A stretch of DNA of 64,000 nucleotides from Porphyromonas circumdentaria (GCF_900167105.1 NZ_FUXE01000002.1:112319-176318), one strand, 5' to 3'. Counted from the stretch's first letter, positions 11,740 to 21,438 are shown. The notes: generated from the letters alone by a model not told the origin. Made by a program: numbers and translations.

Positions 11740-12690
11740 ATGCGTACCTATAATATATGGAGGGTGCTCCTGCACTCTTTGATTATTGGCACTGCGCTGC
11801 TCTTATCGCTCACCTCGACGAAGGCACAGGGCATTAGCTCTGTTCGCATCAACGAGGTGGTTGTCGACAACACAGCTGGAGCCATCAATCCTTATGGAGA
11901 GCATGTAGGGTGGATCGAGCTCTACAATGCTGGAGCCGCTACGGTTAACGTAAAGGGATGTTACTTAACCGATGATTTGAAAAACCTCACAAAGTATCGC
12001 ATCCCTATGACCGATGCCCGCACCATACTCCCCCCCTACAGACAACTTCTGTTTTGGGCAGATAATGTGGCGGCAAGAGGTGCTTTGCACTTAAACTTTG
12101 TTTTAACTCCAGGTGCGGAACAAACGATTGCCTTGGTAGACACAGATGGTAAGACTATCATCGATCAAGTTACCGTTCCTGCCACTTTGCCTCAAAATGC
12201 TTCTTGGGCTCGTATTCCCGACGGTGTATTGGAGAGCGTGAACTCTAACGTTTGGCAACAAGCAGACCAACCTACTCCCTCTTCCAACAATACAATGCCC
12301 GAGGTAAATGAAAAGGTAGAGCGTATTAAGGTAGAGGACCCTACTGGAGGGATTATGACCATCACAGCGATGCTCGTGGTCTTCTCGGGCTTACTCTTAC
12401 TCGCCCTTTGCTTTACAGCTATAGGACGCATAGCTATGCGCCTGTCTGCACGTAACAAAGCAAGAGCCGAAGGCGTAAAACCTGCTGTAAAAACCTCTAA
12501 GGGAAGTGTAGAAGAGGAGACTTTTGTAGCTATCTCTATGGCTCTTATCGAGGCAACAGAAGAGGTACATGACGAGGAGAGCGGAGTACTTACGATAGAA
12601 CGCAACGAGGCTTCTTCCTCTGCGTGGAGCATGAAAGCGCACAATCAGCGGATAGCCGTACAGCGTAATCCATTCAGTAAACGCTCATAA
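11740..12690 (+). CDS. Lamin-tail domain / OadG-type gamma subunit fusion
   Basis: Predicted small anchoring subunit of the decarboxylase complex. Residues 1-29 look like a signal peptide ending TSTKAQ. Residues about 34-175 resemble a lamin-tail (LTD) beta domain (INEVVVDN, GWIELYN, WARIPDG). One membrane helix follows (about 208-232, TAMLVVFSGLLLLALCF), then a basic cytoplasmic segment and an acidic tail. The helix plus hydrophilic tail matches the OadG/MmdD plan, so the LTD would be periplasmic. Lamin-tail domains next to OadG occur in other Bacteroidetes; their role here is unknown. It sits 5 bp after mmdA and 63 bp before the biotin carrier. Confidence 0.8.
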   Translation: MRTYNIWRVLLHSLIIGTALLLSLTSTKAQGISSVRINEVVVDNTAGAINPYGEHVGWIELYNAGAATVNVKGCYLTDDLKNLTKYRIPMTDARTILPPYRQLLFWADNVAARGALHLNFVLTPGAEQTIALVDTDGKTIIDQVTVPATLPQNASWARIPDGVLESVNSNVWQQADQPTPSSNNTMPEVNEKVERIKVEDPTGGIMTITAMLVVFSGLLLLALCFTAIGRIAMRLSARNKARAEGVKPAVKTSKGSVEEETFVAISMALIEATEEVHDEESGVLTIERNEASSSAWSMKAHNQRIAVQRNPFSKRS

Positions 12691-12753
12691 CAAGAGAGCA
12701 ACGGAGTATAACAATCAATTTTAATAATCAGAGACTCAATCAGATTACAATAT

Positions 12754-13182
12754 ATGAAAGAGTATAAATACAAGATTAACGGCAATGACTATGCCGTTAA
12801 AATCAACAAGATTGAAAACAATCAAGCCGATGTAGAGGTGAATGGGAAAAGCTATTCCGTAGAGCTTTGCCGCGAGGAGAAACAAGCCCCCAAACCTGTA
12901 GTCAGAAGAGTACAGCCCACAACGTCAACCGTCTCTTCTGCCCCTAAGCCTGCCGCTACCTCGGGGGCTAAAGGAGGTATTAAATCTCCACTACCTGGGG
13001 TTATCCTTGAGCTATCGGTAGCTGTCGGCGACGAGGTTAAGAGAGGCCAGAGAGTGGCTATACTCGAAGCCATGAAAATGGAGAATAATATCAATAGCGA
13101 CCGTGATGGTAAAGTGCTCGAGATAAAGGTACAAAAGGGAGATTCTATCCTTGAAGGTACCGATATTCTCATAATAGGTTGA
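12754..13182 (+). CDS. mmdC: Biotin carrier protein of methylmalonyl-CoA decarboxylase
   Basis: Carries the carboxyl group on biotin from MmdA to the membrane pump. The 142 residues comprise an N-terminal beta segment (YKINGNDYAVKINKI), an Ala/Pro/Thr-rich flexible linker at about 44-72, and a C-terminal biotinyl-lipoyl domain with the biotinylation motif EAMKMEN, Lys108 being the acceptor. Length and layout match biotin carriers of the Na+-decarboxylase family. The gene lies between the OadG-like and OadB-like genes, 20 bp before the latter. Confidence 0.93.
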   Translation: MKEYKYKINGNDYAVKINKIENNQADVEVNGKSYSVELCREEKQAPKPVVRRVQPTTSTVSSAPKPAATSGAKGGIKSPLPGVILELSVAVGDEVKRGQRVAILEAMKMENNINSDRDGKVLEIKVQKGDSILEGTDILIIG

Positions 13183-13202
13183 ACTAAATAACCCGCACAA
13201 CG

Positions 13203-14360
13203 ATGAATTTCGGACAGTTTTTAATGGAGAATTTAGATGTCTTTTTCTCCTACACTGGTTTTGCCAATGCCACATTAGGGCATTGGGTTATGATAGCCAT
13301 TGGCTTGTTCTTCATCTTTTTGGCTATTCGCTTTGATTTCGAGCCACTACTACTGATACCTATTGGCTTTGGTATGTTGATTGGGAACATCCCTTTCAAA
13401 GATGCTGGCCTCCAAGTAGGTATTTACGAAGAGGGCTCTGTGTTGAATATTCTTTACCAAGGGGTAAAACAGGGGTGGTACCCGCCTCTCATATTCTTAG
13501 GTATAGGTGCGATGACAGACTTCTCGGCTCTTATTTCCAACCCTAAATTGATGCTCATCGGGGCAGCTGCACAGTTTGGTATATTCGGTGCATATATCAT
13601 CGCTCTTTTGGTAGGATTCGAGCCCAATCAGGCAGGGGCTATCGGTATCATTGGAGGGGCAGATGGACCAACGGCTATTTTCCTTTCATCCAAATTGGCT
13701 CCTGAATTTATGGGAGCTATTGCCGTGTCTGCGTATTCTTACATGGCCCTTGTGCCCATCATACAGCCTCCTTTCATGCGTTTGCTAACATCGAAAAAAG
13801 AGCGTTTGATTCGCATGAAGACACCACGCCCCGTATCCAAGACAGAGAAAGTTATCTTCCCTATCGTGGGCTTACTCTTGACTACATTCCTTGTACCCTC
13901 TGGGTTACCTCTTTTGGGAATGCTCTTCTTCGGCAATTTGCTCAAGGAAAGTGGCGTTACCAAGCGTTTGGCAGACACAGCTAAGGGTCCATTGATTGAT
14001 ACGATCACTATCCTTTTAGGGGTTACCGTAGGAGCCTCTACCCAAGCTACCGAGTTCCTCACTTTCAGCTCGGTAAAGATTTTCGGGCTGGGAGCACTCT
14101 CTTTCGTCGTAGCTACCTGTACAGGTGTGATTTTCGTTAAGATTATGAACCTCTTCTTGAAGAAAGAGAATAAGATTAACCCTCTTATCGGCAATGCAGG
14201 AGTTTCTGCCGTACCAGATTCTGCACGTATCTCTCAGGTCGAGGGGCTTAAAGCAGATCCTTCTAACTACCTGTTGATGCACGCTATGGGACCTAATGTG
14301 GCAGGAGTAATCGGCTCTGCACTCGCAGCAGGGGTCCTCTTAGGATTCTTGGGCTCTTAA
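13203..14360 (+). CDS. mmdB: Na+-translocating decarboxylase beta subunit (OadB/MmdB)
   Basis: Integral membrane pump that decarboxylates carboxybiotin and exports Na+. The 385 residues are highly hydrophobic, with about ten membrane segments. The family hallmark GGADGPTAIFLSSKLAP (Na+/carboxyl-site Asp) is present near residue 153, and the second conserved region GNAGVSAVPDSAR and C-terminal NYLLMHAMGPNVAGVIGSA are intact. It is the last gene of the operon and is followed by a strong terminator at 14391-14432. Energy conservation by this pump fits an anaerobic propionate producer. Confidence 0.95.
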   Translation: MNFGQFLMENLDVFFSYTGFANATLGHWVMIAIGLFFIFLAIRFDFEPLLLIPIGFGMLIGNIPFKDAGLQVGIYEEGSVLNILYQGVKQGWYPPLIFLGIGAMTDFSALISNPKLMLIGAAAQFGIFGAYIIALLVGFEPNQAGAIGIIGGADGPTAIFLSSKLAPEFMGAIAVSAYSYMALVPIIQPPFMRLLTSKKERLIRMKTPRPVSKTEKVIFPIVGLLLTTFLVPSGLPLLGMLFFGNLLKESGVTKRLADTAKGPLIDTITILLGVTVGASTQATEFLTFSSVKIFGLGALSFVVATCTGVIFVKIMNLFLKKENKINPLIGNAGVSAVPDSARISQVEGLKADPSNYLLMHAMGPNVAGVIGSALAAGVLLGFLGS

Positions 14361-14390
14361 GAAAAAACTTCTCATAAGATTTTCGTTTAT

Positions 14391-14432
14391 AACGAACGGG
14401 AGGGATTCTTCCCTCTCGTTCGTTTGTTTTTA
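14391..14432 (+). terminator. Intrinsic terminator after the mmd operon
   Basis: The hairpin arms AACGAACGGGAGGG and CCCTCTCGTTCGTT have one mismatch and a short loop, and are followed by a T-rich run (TTTGTTTTTATTT). Confidence 0.85.
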
Positions 14433-14580
14433 TTTCTCCCACAACTTATGTCCCAATGCCTCCTTTCAGAGAAGTATTCCCTGAAAGAAATGGAGGGCGA
14501 GAGTTCTTATCTTATCTGTTAGATGTTCCTAAGTCTGTCATTTATCCCATTTTGTATTTAGGAGTTTCATTAAAAGCGTG

Positions 14581-14588
14581 TATCTTTG
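14581..14588 (+). promoter_or_regulatory. -7 promoter box for the Fur-like gene and purA operon
   Basis: TATCTTTG is a perfect TAnnTTTG box. It lies inside the upstream extension of the frame that opens at 14456, so the start codon must be downstream; ATG at 14621 leaves a leader of about 25 nt. Confidence 0.6.
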
Positions 14589-14620
14589 TAGAGGCTATCT
14601 GTTCAGTCCCAAACAGTATT

Positions 14621-15094
14621 ATGCAGAAGAAACCTTCTATACTTGAATTAGAGCAGGTTATGAACACCTATCTACTTGCTTGTGATCTCAAGCCAACCCG
14701 AGGGCGTTCTAAAATTCTATCCACCATTTACACTATGGATAGACCCTTTGATGCAGATACTGTGTTTGAAAAAATGAAGCAGGTAGGGTATGCTGTTAGC
14801 CGAAGTACAGTCTACACCACTTTAGATTTATTGAGTCGTTGTGGAGTATTGATTCGTTTAGCAAGAAGCAATGCTTCGGTTTACCTTTTTGCATGGCGAT
14901 GCGTTGGTTACTCTTTAGTTTTTTGCACAGAGTGTGGTAAGGTCAATTACTACAGACAGACCTCGCTGATACGTCGGCTGCAACTGTTACAACCTCCTCG
15001 CTTCAAAAAGCGTCAGTCAGTGGTTTTAACTCTGGGGAATTGTAGCAATTGTGCCAAAGGATTAAAAGGGGGAACAGGCAAGAAAAATGAATAG
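14621..15094 (+). CDS. Fur-family transcriptional regulator lacking all histidines
   Basis: The 157 residues have the Fur layout: a winged-helix domain (residues about 8-82, with SRSTVYTTLDLLSRCG as recognition helix) and a small dimerisation domain with two CxxC pairs, Cys102/105 and Cys141/144, that would hold structural zinc. The His-rich stretch that normally precedes the first CxxC (HHDHxxC-like) reads CVGYSLVFCTEC, and the protein contains no histidine at all, so the usual regulatory metal site cannot form. Either it responds to something other than Fe2+/Zn2+ or it regulates constitutively. The start at 14621 is set by the promoter at 14581. It lies 36 bp before purA. Confidence 0.82.
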   Translation: MQKKPSILELEQVMNTYLLACDLKPTRGRSKILSTIYTMDRPFDADTVFEKMKQVGYAVSRSTVYTTLDLLSRCGVLIRLARSNASVYLFAWRCVGYSLVFCTECGKVNYYRQTSLIRRLQLLQPPRFKKRQSVVLTLGNCSNCAKGLKGGTGKKNE

Positions 15095-15130
15095 TTAAAA
15101 ACAGAACAAACATCAAAATAGAAAAACTGT

Positions 15131-16396
15131 ATGGGAAAGGTTGATGTACTACTGGGACTCCAGTGGGGAGATGAGGGGAAGGGCAAAATAGTAGATGTTT
15201 TAACGCCCAACTACGACATGGTGGCTCGCTTTCAAGGGGGGCCCAACGCTGGTCACACCCTCGAGTTTGCTGGAGAGAAGTATGTGTTACGATCTATCCC
15301 TTCAGGGATTTTCCAAGGAGACAAAACGAATCTGATAGGAAATGGAGTAGTCCTGGATCCCATTCTATTCAAAGAAGAGGTAGAAGGGCTTCTTAAGTGT
15401 GGGCATAAACTGACCGAGCGTTTGGTAATATCTCGCAAAGCCCATCTTATACTACCTACCCACCGACTACTGGATGCTGCTGGAGAAGTAGCCTTAGGAG
15501 CGACCAAGATTGGCACGACAGGTAAAGGCATTGGACCTACTTATACCGATAAAGTGGCACGTAGAGGTCTTCGTGTAGGAGATATCGAATTAGACTTCCA
15601 AGTCCGCTACACAAAAGCGAAAGAGCGTCACCTCTCTATGTTACGAGGAATGGGAGTAGAGATACCCGACCTAACAGAGGTAGAAAAATCGTTCTTCAAA
15701 GCCGTGGAATACTTGCGTTCTTTTCGCTTTGTCGATAGTGAATTTGAGATAAACGATGCGCTCCGTACCAACAAAAAGATATTGGCAGAGGGGGCACAGG
15801 GATCTATGTTGGATATTGACTTCGGCTCCTACCCATTTGTTACCTCAAGTAATACTGTTTGTGCAGGAAGTTGCATTGGTTTGGGAGTTGCACCTCACCA
15901 AATAGGAGATGTGTATGGTATATTTAAGGCCTATTGTACTCGTGTAGGAGAAGGACCTTTCCCCACTGAGCTTTTCGACGAAACAGGTAAACTCTTGGCA
16001 GAGCGAGGGCATGAATTTGGCTCTGTAACAGGGCGTCCCCGTCGTTGTGGCTGGATCGATTTAGTGGCATTACGCTATACAATCATGATTAACGGGGTAA
16101 CCAAACTCATCATGATGAAAAGCGATGTTTTGGATACATTCTCTACAATCAAAGCGTGTCGTGCTTACAAAATAAACGGCGCAGAGACCCGTAATTTCCC
16201 TTACTCTATAGATCAAACCATAGAGCCCGTATACGATACACTTCCAGGATGGAACTGTGATTTGACGGCTTATGATAAAGAGGCAGACTTGCCCAAGGAA
16301 TTTTTGGCTTATGTAGCCTACTTAGAGAAAGAGTTAGAGGTACCTATCACCATTTTATCGGTAGGCCCAGATAGGAAGCAAACTATAGTTCGTTAA
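15131..16396 (+). CDS. purA: Adenylosuccinate synthetase
   Basis: Condenses IMP and aspartate with GTP to adenylosuccinate, the committed step to AMP. The 421 residues are typical. Family landmarks are the N-terminal LLGLQWGDEGKGKIVD P-loop, the catalytic-His motif GGPNAGHTL, the IMP-contact segment GTTGKGIGPTYTDKV, and the C-terminal VTGRPRRCGWIDL. It follows the Fur-like gene by 36 bp and is 9 bp from folC, indicating one operon. No anomalies seen. Confidence 0.97.
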   Translation: MGKVDVLLGLQWGDEGKGKIVDVLTPNYDMVARFQGGPNAGHTLEFAGEKYVLRSIPSGIFQGDKTNLIGNGVVLDPILFKEEVEGLLKCGHKLTERLVISRKAHLILPTHRLLDAAGEVALGATKIGTTGKGIGPTYTDKVARRGLRVGDIELDFQVRYTKAKERHLSMLRGMGVEIPDLTEVEKSFFKAVEYLRSFRFVDSEFEINDALRTNKKILAEGAQGSMLDIDFGSYPFVTSSNTVCAGSCIGLGVAPHQIGDVYGIFKAYCTRVGEGPFPTELFDETGKLLAERGHEFGSVTGRPRRCGWIDLVALRYTIMINGVTKLIMMKSDVLDTFSTIKACRAYKINGAETRNFPYSIDQTIEPVYDTLPGWNCDLTAYDKEADLPKEFLAYVAYLEKELEVPITILSVGPDRKQTIVR

Positions 16397-16405
16397 TTCT
16401 TTCTA

Positions 16406-17716
16406 ATGTCTTATCAAGAGACGATAGATTTTCTTTTCTCTTCTGTAGCTTGTTTTCAGCAACAGGGAGGGGTGGCTTACAAGCCAGGCTTAGAACGAGT
16501 ACTCGCTATGGCAGAGGTTATAGGCAATCCTCACTTAGCACTCCGCTCGATACATGTAGGCGGGACCAATGGGAAAGGCTCTACGGCAAGTACTCTTGCA
16601 GCCATACTTGTTGCCTCTGGCTATAAGACAGGATTATTTACCTCTCCTCATTTGGTCGATTTTAGAGAGCGTATACGCATAAACGGTATACCTGTAAGCA
16701 AGGATTTTGTAGTCGATTTTGTTAATAAGGCTCGCCCTTTACTCGAAAAATATTCCCCCTCTTTTTTTGAAATAACTACCTTGATGGCCTTTTCTTTCTT
16801 TGCAGAGCAAAAGGTAGATGTGGCTATTATAGAGGTAGGTATGGGAGGTCGTTTAGATAGTACTAATATCATTCATCCAGAACTATCTATTATTACGAAT
16901 GTTAGCAAAGACCACACGCAGTTCTTGGGCACAACCCTGCCAGAGATTGCGTTTGAAAAAGCGGGAATTATCAAAAAAAGAACTCCCGTTGTTATAGGCG
17001 AAGCCGAGGGGGAAGTACAAACTATCTTTGAAAATAACGCAAAAGAAAAATCTGCTCCTATATACTTTGCCGAAAAAGCCCAAGTGCTGCTTTTCTGTAA
17101 AGATAAGCCCGATGGACTACTGCTAAAGAGTCGTGATTATGGTTCTTTTCATGCCCAACTGGGCGGGGCTGCACAACACTTGAATGCCCGCACTATACTA
17201 ACTGCTCTTTCTGTTATAAAAGAGCGAGAGATTTTGTCTATCCCCGAGGCAGCGGTGCACGAAGGGTTTGCAACCGTAATAGAAAAGTCTGGACTTTTGG
17301 GACGCTGGCAACAGCTCTCCTCCACGCCTCAAATCTTTTGTGATACAGGACACAACGAAGCGGGTGTAGCATTGGTTGTACAGCAAATAGCAAGACAGAA
17401 GTATAACCATCTGCACATCGTTTTTGGCATGGTAACCGATAAGGACTGGCAAAAGGTATTGTCTCTTTTGCCCAAAGAAGCCTTTTATTACTTCGTTGCC
17501 CCTCCATCCGAGCGAGGATTACCCAATGATACTTTAACCGATTACGCCCAACGAATAGGCTTAAAAGGATGTAGCTACCCAACGATAGCAGAGGGTTTTT
17601 TGGCTGCCAAAGGTAACGCTCAACCAAGCGATCTTATTTATATAGGAGGAAGTAACTATGTCGTAGCAGAAGTTCTACAAAACTTTTTTTCTCAAATACT
17701 TCAAACGAATTTATAA
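16406..17716 (+). CDS. folC: Bifunctional folylpolyglutamate / dihydrofolate synthase
   Basis: Adds glutamate to folates, and in many bacteria also to dihydropteroate. The 436 residues carry the Mur-ligase-type ATP motif GGTNGKGSTAS (about residues 52-62), TSPHLVDFRERIRING (folate loop), the central IIEVGMGGRLDSTN motif and the C-terminal domain with DTGHNEAGV. It begins 9 bp after purA and ends 24 bp before the MFS gene. Length and motifs are complete. Confidence 0.94.
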   Translation: MSYQETIDFLFSSVACFQQQGGVAYKPGLERVLAMAEVIGNPHLALRSIHVGGTNGKGSTASTLAAILVASGYKTGLFTSPHLVDFRERIRINGIPVSKDFVVDFVNKARPLLEKYSPSFFEITTLMAFSFFAEQKVDVAIIEVGMGGRLDSTNIIHPELSIITNVSKDHTQFLGTTLPEIAFEKAGIIKKRTPVVIGEAEGEVQTIFENNAKEKSAPIYFAEKAQVLLFCKDKPDGLLLKSRDYGSFHAQLGGAAQHLNARTILTALSVIKEREILSIPEAAVHEGFATVIEKSGLLGRWQQLSSTPQIFCDTGHNEAGVALVVQQIARQKYNHLHIVFGMVTDKDWQKVLSLLPKEAFYYFVAPPSERGLPNDTLTDYAQRIGLKGCSYPTIAEGFLAAKGNAQPSDLIYIGGSNYVVAEVLQNFFSQILQTNL

Positions 17717-17740
17717 TAAGTAATAACTAATAAAAAGAGT

Positions 17741-19399
17741 ATGACTCAAGCAATTCAACAAACTCTGCGCGACAAAGCGTGGGTAAGGTGGTCGGCATTG
17801 CTCCTTTTGTCGTTCGCTATGTTCTGTTCGTACATCTTTATGGATGTACTTTCTCCTATCAAAGACTTACTGGAATCCACACGGGGATGGGATTCGGACG
17901 CTTTTGGGACGTATGCAGGTTCTGAGACTTTTTTGAATGTCTTTATCTTTTTCCTCATTATTGCAGGGATTATTCTCGACAAAATGGGGGTTCGATTTAC
18001 GGCCCTTCTTTCAGGAGTTGTGATGTTGATAGGGGCTAGTATTAACTGGTATGCCATAACAGAGAGTTTTATGGGTTCAAATCTGGAACAGTGGTTTACC
18101 AACAATTTGAACTATATCCCATTGTTTGATGAGCTTGGTGTTTCTCCTTTTTATGACGGTATGCCTGCCTCGGCTAAACTATCTGCCATTGGGTTCATGA
18201 TATTTGGTTGTGGTTGTGAAATGGCGGGTATTACTGTTTCCAGAGGCATTGTAAAATGGTTTAAGGGCAGAGAAATGGCTCTTGCTATGGGGTCAGAGAT
18301 GGCTTTAGCTCGTTTGGGTGTAGCAACTTGTATGATTTTTTCTCCTGTTTTCGCCAAGATGGGAGGTACAATAGATGTATCTCGCTCTGTTGCTTTTGCT
18401 GTAGTTCTCTTGTTTATCGCTCTGATAATGTTCATCACCTATTTCTTTATGGATAAGAAATTGGATGCACAAACGGGCGAAGCAGAAGAAAAGGACGAAC
18501 CTTTTAGAATAAAAGATTTAGGAAAGATTCTTTCCAATGGAGTTTTTTGGATGGTTGCATTGCTCTGTGTCCTCTACTACTCAGCTATATTTCCATTCCA
18601 GAAATACGCTGTTAATATGCTTCAGTGTAACATTGAGTTTGTTGCTCCCGATGCTTCTTCTTTCTGGGGCTCAGAACAGATTGCTTTTCTACAGTACCTT
18701 GTGATGTTGGTCGTTGCGGCAACAGCTTTTGTGAGTAATTTCTGCAAGAGGAATGTTAAGCTGGGGCTTCTCCTTCTTTCAGTTCTTTCTCTAATCCTCT
18801 TCTGCTTTATTTCCTACAAGAGACAGTCTGCCGAATCTATATTTGCTGTATTCCCCTTGTTAGCCGTGGGTATTACTCCTATTTTGGGCAGATATGTAGA
18901 TAATAAGGGAAAGGCTGCATCAATGTTGATGCTAGGAGCTATCCTCCTGATTGTTTGTCACATGACTTTTGCTTTCTTGCTTCCTCAGTTCAAAGGGAAC
19001 AATGTTGGAGGAATTGTGCTCGCTTTTGTCACAATCCTTGTACTCGGGGCTTCTTTCTCTTTGGTTCCAGCCGCCCTTTGGCCAAGTGTTCCCAAACTTG
19101 TGGATAGTAGAGTAATAGGTTCTGCTTACGCATTGATATTTTGGATTCAAAATATAGGTCTTTGGCTCTTCCCATTGCTTATTGGCAAGATTTTGAAGGC
19201 TTCTAACCCGACTATCGTACAGCAATTAGCAGACGGTACTATGGCTCCAGAAGTAGCTGCGGTATCATATGACTACACCAATCCATTACTTATGCTCTCC
19301 GCATTAGGTGTGTTGTCTTTGTTATTAGGTTTTTGGCTTAAAGCGATTGATAAGAAGAAAGGATACGGGTTAGAATTACCTAACATAAAGCAGAATTAA
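17741..19399 (+). CDS. Major facilitator superfamily transporter
   Basis: A 552-residue polytopic protein with about 12 membrane segments starting at residue 18 (ALLLLSFAMFCSYIF) and a charged cytoplasmic loop near 240-265 (QTGEAEEKDEPFRIKDLGKI) between the two halves. IILDKMGVRFTALLSG is the MFS loop 2-3 signature. A hydrophilic insertion near residues 110-145 is longer than in classical MFS proteins. The substrate cannot be read from sequence; its place between folC and tkt, 5 bp before tkt, suggests a metabolite carrier linked to nucleotide, folate or pentose metabolism, but this is only inference. Confidence 0.85.
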   Translation: MTQAIQQTLRDKAWVRWSALLLLSFAMFCSYIFMDVLSPIKDLLESTRGWDSDAFGTYAGSETFLNVFIFFLIIAGIILDKMGVRFTALLSGVVMLIGASINWYAITESFMGSNLEQWFTNNLNYIPLFDELGVSPFYDGMPASAKLSAIGFMIFGCGCEMAGITVSRGIVKWFKGREMALAMGSEMALARLGVATCMIFSPVFAKMGGTIDVSRSVAFAVVLLFIALIMFITYFFMDKKLDAQTGEAEEKDEPFRIKDLGKILSNGVFWMVALLCVLYYSAIFPFQKYAVNMLQCNIEFVAPDASSFWGSEQIAFLQYLVMLVVAATAFVSNFCKRNVKLGLLLLSVLSLILFCFISYKRQSAESIFAVFPLLAVGITPILGRYVDNKGKAASMLMLGAILLIVCHMTFAFLLPQFKGNNVGGIVLAFVTILVLGASFSLVPAALWPSVPKLVDSRVIGSAYALIFWIQNIGLWLFPLLIGKILKASNPTIVQQLADGTMAPEVAAVSYDYTNPLLMLSALGVLSLLLGFWLKAIDKKKGYGLELPNIKQN

Positions 19400-19404
19400 A
19401 TAGT

Positions 19405-21438
19405 ATGAGTTCACTTGATTTAATGAACCGCGCAGCCGACAATATACGTGTGCTGGCGTTGTCTATGGTAGAAAAAGCCAAAAGTGGTCATCCTGGAGGA
19501 GCAATGGGGGGAGCGGATTTTATAAACGTTCTTTACTCTGAGTACTTACGCTTTGACCCTGACTGTCCGAGTCGTTACGCCCGAGATCGTTTCTATCTCG
19601 ACCCTGGACACATGTCTCCTATGCTTTATGCTCAATTGGCTTTGACAGGGCACTTCTCTCTCGCAGAGTTGGAGGCTTTTCGCCAGTGGGGAAGTACCAC
19701 TCCAGGGCATCCCGAGAGAGACTTGGAAAAAGGTATAGAAAACACAAGTGGTCCTTTGGGACAAGGACATACATTCGCTGTCGGTGCTGCCATTGCAGCC
19801 AAATTCTTGGCACAGCGTTTCGGGACGGAAGTTATGCCCCAACGTATATATGCTTACATCTCGGACGGAGGAATCCAAGAAGAAATTGCTCAAGGGGCTG
19901 GACGTACAGCAGGACACTTGGGCTTGGATAACCTTACCATGTTTTATGATGCCAACGATGTACAACTCTCTACCATGGTAGATGAGGTTACAACTGAAGA
20001 TATTGCACAGAAATACAAAGCTTGGGGTTGGCACGTCGTAACCATCAACGGCAATGATGTGACAGATATCAGAAAAGGATTGGACGAAGCAATCGCTACC
20101 AAGGGACAACCTACTCTAATTATCGGCAAGACTATCATGGCGTACAAAGCACTCAATGCCGAAGGAAAGGAGATCACAGACCGCATTCCGACGCACGGTC
20201 AACCTTTGAGCAAGGCTGGAGTTTCTGTAGAAGCCACTCTCCGAACAATGGGATTCGATGCTCAAACTCCTTTTACAATAGACCCAGAGGTCGCTTCCCT
20301 TTACCAAAAGAGAGCGGAGACTTTACGCGCCGAATGGAAAGCATACGATGCGAAGTTCCATTCTTGGGCAAAAAACAATACTGAAGATGCAGCGACGTTT
20401 ACCGATTGGTTCGAGGGGAAACTTCCTTTTGTAGATTGGTCCTCAATTGAACAAAAGAGCAATCAGCCTACCCGTTCGGCTTCGGCAACTGTTTTGAAAG
20501 AGCTTGTTGACAAGGTTCCTAATATGATTGTCTCTTCTGCCGACCTTTCCAACTCTGATAAAACCGACGGATTCTTGAAAGGAACAAAGGCAATTACAAA
20601 GGATGACTTTAGTGGAAGATTCTTGCAAGCTGGTGTATCGGAACTCACCATGGCAGCCGTTTGCCTCGGTATGATGTTGCATGGAGGAGTTGTTGCTGCT
20701 TGTGGTACTTTCTTTGTCTTCTCTGACTACCAGAAGCCCGTTATCCGTATGGCAGCTTTGATGGAGATTCCGCTTAAGTTTGTTTGGACGCACGATGCTT
20801 TCCGCGTAGGAGAGGATGGTCCTACGCACGAACCTGTAGAGCAAGAAGCTCAACTTCGTTTGATGGAAAAACTGCATAACCACTCTGGGCAACGCTCTAT
20901 GTTGGTACTCCGCCCTGCCGATGTACACGAAACAACCGTTGCTTGGCAAATGGCAATGGAGAATGACCAAACACCTACGGGGCTTATCCTTTCTCGTCAG
21001 AATATTGATGATTTGCCCAACGATGGATTAACCTCTTATGCTCGTGCCACACGTATTATGTGTGGAGGGTATATTGTAAGCGACGACGAAAATCCAGAAA
21101 TGGTACTTCTGGCTACAGGTAGTGAAGTTTCTACACTTGAGGCAGCAGCTACCCTACTTCGCACAGAAGGCAGACGCTTAAGGGTCGTTTCTATTCCTTC
21201 GGAAGGACTTTTCTCAGATCAGCCCGAAAGCTATCGTAAAGAAGTATTACCCGAGGGAGTAAAACGCTTTGGTTTAACGGCAGGATTGCCCATAAACTTA
21301 GCCTCCTTAGTTGGAACTAATGGCACAATCCATGGTCTAGAAAGTTTCGGTTACTCGGCTCCCTATACGGTTTTAGATGAGAAACTTGGCTTTACTCCAG
21401 AGTCGGTAGCAGAGAAGATACGTACCGTGCTCCAGTAA
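19405..21438 (+). CDS. tkt: Transketolase
   Basis: Thiamine-diphosphate enzyme moving two-carbon units between sugar phosphates in the non-oxidative pentose pathway. The 677 residues match the one-chain family. MVEKAKSGHPGGAMGGAD and the substrate His motif DPGHMSPMLYA are N-terminal; the TPP/Mg motif region ISDGGIQEE followed by NLTMFYDANDVQLS is in place; the pyrimidine domain has FVWTHDAFRVGEDGPTHEPVEQ. It is the last gene of the Fur-purA-folC-MFS-tkt run, 5 bp after the transporter, and a terminator follows at 21539. Confidence 0.97.
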   Translation: MSSLDLMNRAADNIRVLALSMVEKAKSGHPGGAMGGADFINVLYSEYLRFDPDCPSRYARDRFYLDPGHMSPMLYAQLALTGHFSLAELEAFRQWGSTTPGHPERDLEKGIENTSGPLGQGHTFAVGAAIAAKFLAQRFGTEVMPQRIYAYISDGGIQEEIAQGAGRTAGHLGLDNLTMFYDANDVQLSTMVDEVTTEDIAQKYKAWGWHVVTINGNDVTDIRKGLDEAIATKGQPTLIIGKTIMAYKALNAEGKEITDRIPTHGQPLSKAGVSVEATLRTMGFDAQTPFTIDPEVASLYQKRAETLRAEWKAYDAKFHSWAKNNTEDAATFTDWFEGKLPFVDWSSIEQKSNQPTRSASATVLKELVDKVPNMIVSSADLSNSDKTDGFLKGTKAITKDDFSGRFLQAGVSELTMAAVCLGMMLHGGVVAACGTFFVFSDYQKPVIRMAALMEIPLKFVWTHDAFRVGEDGPTHEPVEQEAQLRLMEKLHNHSGQRSMLVLRPADVHETTVAWQMAMENDQTPTGLILSRQNIDDLPNDGLTSYARATRIMCGGYIVSDDENPEMVLLATGSEVSTLEAAATLLRTEGRRLRVVSIPSEGLFSDQPESYRKEVLPEGVKRFGLTAGLPINLASLVGTNGTIHGLESFGYSAPYTVLDEKLGFTPESVAEKIRTVLQ

